Origin: Leptobrachium leishanense
Taxonomy: Eukaryota > Chordata > Amphibia > Anura > Megophryidae
Reading direction: 5' to 3'
Assembly: GCA_009667805.1 (NCBI GenBank)
Contig: CM019063.1
Coordinates: 190,708,661 to 190,772,660 of the forward strand
DNA length: 64,000 bases
In this document: in pieces, positions 59,130 through 64,000 of the stretch
Layout of the letters: every line of letters begins with the position of its first letter
Position numbering within the stretch: the first letter of the stretch is position 1
The notes under the pieces: model-generated
Database searches by the model: none
Told to the model about the DNA's origin: nothing
The model's input: the letters and a program-made list of their open reading frames with translations, nothing else
Made by a program: the position numbers and the translations under genes

Positions 59130-62100
59130 AGGAGCAACCTGAGTGCCCGAGGGTTGAACCCCGCTCCAGAAATCAAGCCAAGGCTAAGAGGGCGAAAAGG
59201 CCCAAAGCCGAGCCGACCGTAGAGCCTGCCAGGACTGAAAGAGTCACTCCCTTAGCATCCGGGTCTATGTCATGGGGAAGCAATGCACACCCAAAACCTG
59301 CACGGGCCAAGAAAAAGGCCAGGGTACAACAAACTGGGTCTAAGTGTCCGGATACTGCCACCAAGTTTCCCGACCAACTGATAGGTCCTTCTCCTATTGT
59401 GCCAATCCAAGTGGAAGGAGTCTACACCAAAGCCCTGTTGGATTCAAGGGCTCAAGTGACATTGATCTACAGAGACTTCTACAAGAAACACTTAAAGCAC
59501 ATTCCTCTGCAAGAATTGAAGGATTTGGAAATATGGGGTATCGGCACTGAGAAACTCCCTTATGACGGGTACCTGCAAGTGAAGTTGGAGATCGGATCTG
59601 AAGTCATCGGGCAGTCTGGGGGTTGTGATGCATTGGCTATTGTGTGTCCTCGACCCTCGGGTGCGAACAGACGCTCCCTGATAGTGGGGACAAATACTGA
59701 CCTAGTGCGGCGTCTCCTGACGCCTATCGTGTTGGAAGAAGGTTCAACTCAAGGAGTACACCCAATGTTACGTCCGGTCTATCAGAGGATGGTCGAAGAA
59801 CGAAAGGCACCTGCCGAGGTGGGAAGACTGTGGAGACTGGGTGGAACAGAGAAGGTTCTGCAAGCAGGAGAAGTAGCGAGTTTCCGGGCTTCAGTCAAGT
59901 TGAATGGATCGCAACCAGGCCCCTATGTGGTGCTGGGAACCGATTTTGATCATGGGAGTGAAACCGGAGTCGAAGTAATTCCTGAAATAATCTCCACCAA
60001 AGCTCTGAAGAGAACACGCGGAAGAGTCTCGGTCAGTGTGTGCAACGTGACGGATTTTCCAGTAGTCCTTAAAGCACGAATGCCTATTGGGCAAGTAGAG
60101 TCTGCTACACCCCTCGCTACCGATTCAGGAGGGGGAGAGGGTAAAGAGATTCCAGATGAAAGATTCTACCCCAAGGACGCTCCTATTTCACCTGAATGGA
60201 AGAAACGTCTTCAGTCTCAAGTTCTAAAGTGGAAGGAATTGTTTTCAAAAGATGAGTTCGATGTGGGCCTAGCTAAGAGTACTGAACACCGCATTCGATT
60301 ACAAGAAGACAAGCCGTTTCGCGAAAGATCAAGGCGAGTTCCGCTAGGAGACTTAGATGATCTGCGAGAGCAGCTGAACGAGTTACAGAAACCAAGGTGA
60401 TTCAAGAGTCCAGGAGCCCGTATGCATCTCCTATAGTGTTGGTCCGGAAGAAAAATGGTTCTGTCCGCTTATGCATAGACTATCGCACATTGAACCGGAG
60501 AACCATCCCCGATCAGTATGCCACTCCTCGGATTGAAGATGCCCTACAGTGTTTGTCTGGAGCAAAGTGGTTTAGTGTACTAGACCTGCGAAGTGGTATC
60601 ACCAGATACCAATGCATCCTGAAGACAAGGAGAAAACTGCGTTCATCTGTCCACTGGGGTTCTTTGAATTCAACAGGATGCCTCAAGCCTTACGGGGGCT
60701 CCAGCCACGTTCCAACGGTTGATGGAGAAGACAGTCGGGGATATGAATCTAATCGAAGTATTAGTGTACCTGGATGACATAATTGTGTTTGGGAAGACTC
60801 TGGAAGAACATGAGCAACGTTTGGAGAAGGTCTTGAAGAGGCTCCATGAAGAGGGGCTGAAACTGTCTCTGGAGAAATGCCAATTCTGCCTACCATCTGT
60901 TACGTATCTGGGACATGTGGTCTCAGCGGAAGGTGTTTCAACAGACCCTCGGAAGTTGGAGGCCGTAGCTTCTTGGCCTAGACCCCGAAACGTCACTGAG
61001 CTTAGATCTTTCTTGGGATTCTGTTCATACTATCGAAGATTTGTGGGAGGATTCGCGAAAAATAGCCCAACCACTGAACAAACTCCTGCAGAAGGAAACC
61101 ACAGAAGAAGGCTGCAAGGTCTCTGACAAAAACCCGTCAGCTCCGGGGCCAAGGAAAGCTCGAGAGTCTATACAAGGTGAATGGACCAGTCAATGTGAAG
61201 AAGCTTTCGTAAAGCTGAAAGAGAGCCTAACCCGAGCTCCTGTTTTGGCCTATGCGGACCCTCACAAGCCGTATGAACTACATGTGGATGCCAGCCGAGA
61301 AGGTCTGGGAGGAGTCCTATATCAGGAGTATGGTGGATTGCTGAGGCCTGTGGCGTACGTGAGCCGGAGCCTTACGCCTTCAGAGAAGAACTATCCTACT
61401 CACAAGCTGGAGTTCCTAGCTTTGAAGTGGGCAGTGGTGGACAAGTTGAAAGACTATCTGTATGGAGCTGAGTTCGTGATCAAGACGGATAACAATCCTC
61501 TCACCTACATCCTTACTACCGCAAAACTGGACGCAACGGGACATCGGTGGTTGGCCGCTCTGTCAGGGTTTCGGTTCAGCCTGAAGTATCGCCCTGGGGT
61601 GAATAATGAGATGCTGATGCGTTATCGAGAAGACCCTACACTACAGAATGGACTCACTTGACTCCAGACGGGGTGCAAGCTTTGTGCCAAGGAACAGAGC
61701 GCCGGGTCAAAGGAGGATTGAAGCAGAGGCCATAGGAGTTATGGCTGCGGCTGTTCCTGAGTTCTACTGTAACCCTACGCAGTTAAGGGATGAAAGTTTA
61801 CCTACCTTTTCGAGACAGGACCTGAAAGCGGATCAGGCCAGAGACCCTTTAATTGCCTTGACCATAAAGGCTCTGTCTGCAAACCAGCGAGAGATTTTGT
61901 TAACCAACTCCCCGAGTGGAGCCAGATTGGTCTACAAAGAGTGGGAGCGGTTAAAGATGTTGGATGGGGTGGTCTACCGAAGGGGCCCCTCAGCCAACTC
62001 TGAAGAGATTCAACAGTTATTCCTCCCTACTAAACATAGGGAGAGTGTGCTGCGATCACTACATGATGAGCATGGACATTTGGGTGCAGAGAGAACTTTT

Positions 62101-63738
62101 AAGCTGGTGCGAGATAGGTTCTATTGCCTTGTATGAGGGCTGAAGTAGAAAGCTATTGTCATTCCTGTCTGAGGTGTATTCAGAGAAAGACTCTACCGAC
62201 CCGAACTGCTCCAATGAGCCATCTGCAGAGCCAGGGACCCATGGATTTGGTGTGTGCATTGACTTCTTGTGCTTAGAGCCGGATGCTAGTGGGCAAGGAA
62301 CATTCTAATAGTGACTGATCATTTCACTCGTTACGCCCAAGCTTTTTCCACGAAAGATCAACGCGCTCCGACTGTAGCCAAGGTGTTGATGGAAAAGTTC
62401 TTTGTTCACTACGGACTACCAAGGAGGATACACTCTGATCAGGGTAGAGACTTTGAAAGCAGACTGGTGGGGCAGTTGTTAGAGCTGTTGGGAATCCAAA
62501 AGACCCGAACCACACCATATCACCCTCAAGGTGATGCTCAGCCTGAAAGGTTTAATCGCACATTGCTAAACATGCTGGGGACCTTGTCGAATGTGGAGAA
62601 GCAGAGTTGGAGTCGTCACATAGCTACTCTAGTGCATGCATATAACAGTACGGAGAGCGATGCAACTGGATATTCACCGTACCGTCTTATGTTCGGAAGA
62701 GAGGCTCGACTGCCGGTTGATTTGGCATTTGGGTTATCTCTAGACCAGACGTCAGTAGCTTCCATAGAAACTACGTGGATAGACTTCGAAAAAATTTGGC
62801 TTCTGCATTTGAACAGGCCCGGTTGACCTCGGGAAACAGGGAGCAAAGAAACAAAAGGAACTATGACTTGAAGGTCCGGATACAAGATCTACAACCCGGT
62901 GATAGGGTCCTATTGAAGAACTTGGGTGTTGCTGCAAGACACAAGTTGGCAGATAGGTGGAGTTCCCAGGTTTACATTGTCTGCAAACAGCTACCAGGTC
63001 TACCAGTGTATCAGATTCGCCCGGATGGAAAGGCTGGGCCTCTCAAGAACTGGCACCGGAATCATTTGTTACCTTTGAGGGAGGCTGTGAGAATGCCAGT
63101 TGGGGATGAACCGCCTCTGCCAAATCCGCCTGTTCCATGTGTGCCTCCTGTTACCCGGTCTCAACAGACTCGGGTTGTCGAAGAGAGCGAAAGGGACAGT
63201 GAGGAAGAAAGTTTCTGTCTGAACTGGATACGTTCACCGGAGCCTGAAGAGATTACCTCAGTTCCTGAACGATGGGAGAGTAATTTGAGGCCTGAAGCTC
63301 CTGAATTCTTGTTGGAAGTCCCTGAGACTGTTGATATCCCTGAGCCTCTTGAATTTCAGTTGGAAGTCCCTGAGGCTGTGGGGATCCCGGTAGCTCCGGA
63401 AGCTTATTCAGGTGATTACAGTTCTATGCCTTCACTGGAGGGATCATACTCTGAAGAAACGTCTGCTCCAGTGATAGAGAGAAGAATTGAGCGAGACGCC
63501 TATAGTACTTCCACCTGAAGAGGAACTGATTGAGCCAGAACCAAAACGCTCTGTTCGACCGCCCCAACGACTCACCTACGACTCACCAGGACATAGCACT
63601 GAAGAGGCCATCACCACGGTGCGGAGGTTGCCCGAAGTGTCTGCTATGCTAGCTGAGGTAGCCCAAAATATGAGTCAACTTGAGGAAGTGTTCCTAACCC
63701 ACTGCCTGTATGCTGCTGAACCTGTACACGTTGTGTAA
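59126..63738 (+). pseudogene. Gypsy pol: protease, RT, RNase H, integrase; degenerate
   Basis: Order is typical of Ty3/gypsy. The protease region has ALLDSRAQVTLI, where the usual active-site Gly is Arg (59441). RT has SPIVLVRKKNGSVRLCIDY and YLDDIIVFGK (about 60768). RNase H has ELHVDASREGLGGVL and KTDNNPLTY. The integrase zinc region has HDEHGHLGAERTF and CHSCLRC, and its core has HSDQGRDFES and QPERFNRTL. A GPY/F-like module has GDRVLLKNLGV. At least seven frame breaks are seen (near 60400, 60620, 60710, 61050-61130, 61605, 62140-62310 and 62820). An acidic proline- and glutamate-rich tail follows; no env is seen. Confidence 0.85.
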
Positions 63739-63802
63739 ATTGTATTTAAATATTGTGGAAATGTAATGTAACTGTTGTACCTCCTTGGAGAGACCCAGAA
63801 GT

Positions 63803-63817
63803 TTTAGGAGGGGAGAG
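63803..63817 (+). promoter_or_regulatory. Polypurine tract
   Basis: The purine-rich run TTTTAGGAGGGGAGAG lies immediately before the 3' LTR, where plus-strand DNA synthesis is primed. Confidence 0.7.
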
Positions 63818-63956
63818 TGTAGCGCTGTGGTAAAATCTTGCTGTGGCAGTACCTATTTTTGGCCACAAGATGGAGACTGTCGCGATCAGAGATACTGGAT
63901 ATTGGGACTACAATGCCCGGCATGCTTTGCGAGAAGACAGGAAGTGGGTGGGGACT
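63818..63956 (+). repeat. Start of the 3' LTR, interrupted
   Basis: It is nearly identical to 56483-56621, then diverges after GGGTGGGGACT. The following 44 bases (TGTCAGGGTTGCAC onward) are not LTR sequence, so either another insertion begins there or the LTR is truncated. The window ends before this can be decided. Confidence 0.8.
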
Positions 63957-64000
63957 TGTCAGGGTTGCACATAGCGAAGGTAGTGTTGGAACCAATATGC

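Noticed and set aside
62775..63518. Envelope gene downstream of pol in the gypsy element
   Set aside because: The frame is the GPY/F-like integrase end followed by an acidic proline-rich tail; no signal peptide, transmembrane or fusion segment is visible.

Overview
This window is vertebrate nuclear DNA, most likely from a frog or toad. It holds parts of two host genes arranged tail to tail, and almost everything else is transposable elements. The vertebrate assignment rests on spliced exons that read as the C-terminal end of RASAL1 (+ strand, 9810-14229) and the C-terminal half of DTX1/deltex-1 (- strand, 28847-52488). The same two genes are convergent neighbours on human chromosome 12 (recalled, not searched). 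The amphibian assignment is inference from the repeat mix: CR1, L2, a Neptune-like Penelope, Tc1, hAT, Harbinger-like and T2/Kolobok-like MITEs, and Ty3/gypsy.

Layout. 1-5643: two near-identical copies of an L2-clade LINE in a 2334-bp direct duplication, the first truncated. 5670-8960: two hAT-like elements with 8-bp target duplications, each carrying a large minisatellite; the second sits in a CR1 3' end. 9810-14345: last four exons and poly(A) signal of RASAL1, whose penultimate intron is mostly a hAT-like element and a Tc1 element. 14719-21250: 3' part of another LINE, an L2 tail and a nearly full-length but broken CR1 (ORF1 with an SGNH-esterase-like domain, ORF2 with endonuclease and reverse transcriptase) interrupted by two MITEs. 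20961-24822: tRNA-derived SINEs, a third minisatellite hAT and a fifth hAT-like element with nested MITEs. 24823-28846: a mostly unassigned stretch that probably includes the DTX1 3' UTR. 28847-52488: seven DTX1 exons whose introns hold many MITEs, an intact-ORF L2 (39241-42758) and a second Tc1. 53187-56401: Penelope 3' end and fold-back repeats. 56483-64000: a degenerate Ty3/gypsy element with an LTR, a tRNA-Pro-like primer site, a gag resembling PNMA proteins, and pol.

Host biology. RASAL1 is a Ras GTPase-activating protein; the exons here encode the end of its PH domain, its BTK zinc motif and its tail. DTX1 is a Notch-pathway E3 ubiquitin ligase; the exons here encode its RING and Deltex C-terminal domains. 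I see no sign that the two genes work together; they share only a 3' intergenic region.

Most notable signals: a 2A-like motif at the N terminus of the L2 ORF; a PNMA-like gag N terminus in the gypsy element; at least five hAT-like elements that each contain tandem repeats; one TTAA site hit by two different transposons in two copies of the same MITE; a three-deep nest of one MITE family; a SINE and LINE sharing a 3' tail; and two Tc1 copies each broken by a single different lesion. I found no prokaryotic-type system, CRISPR array or wholly new pathway. All family assignments come from reading motifs, not from database searches.
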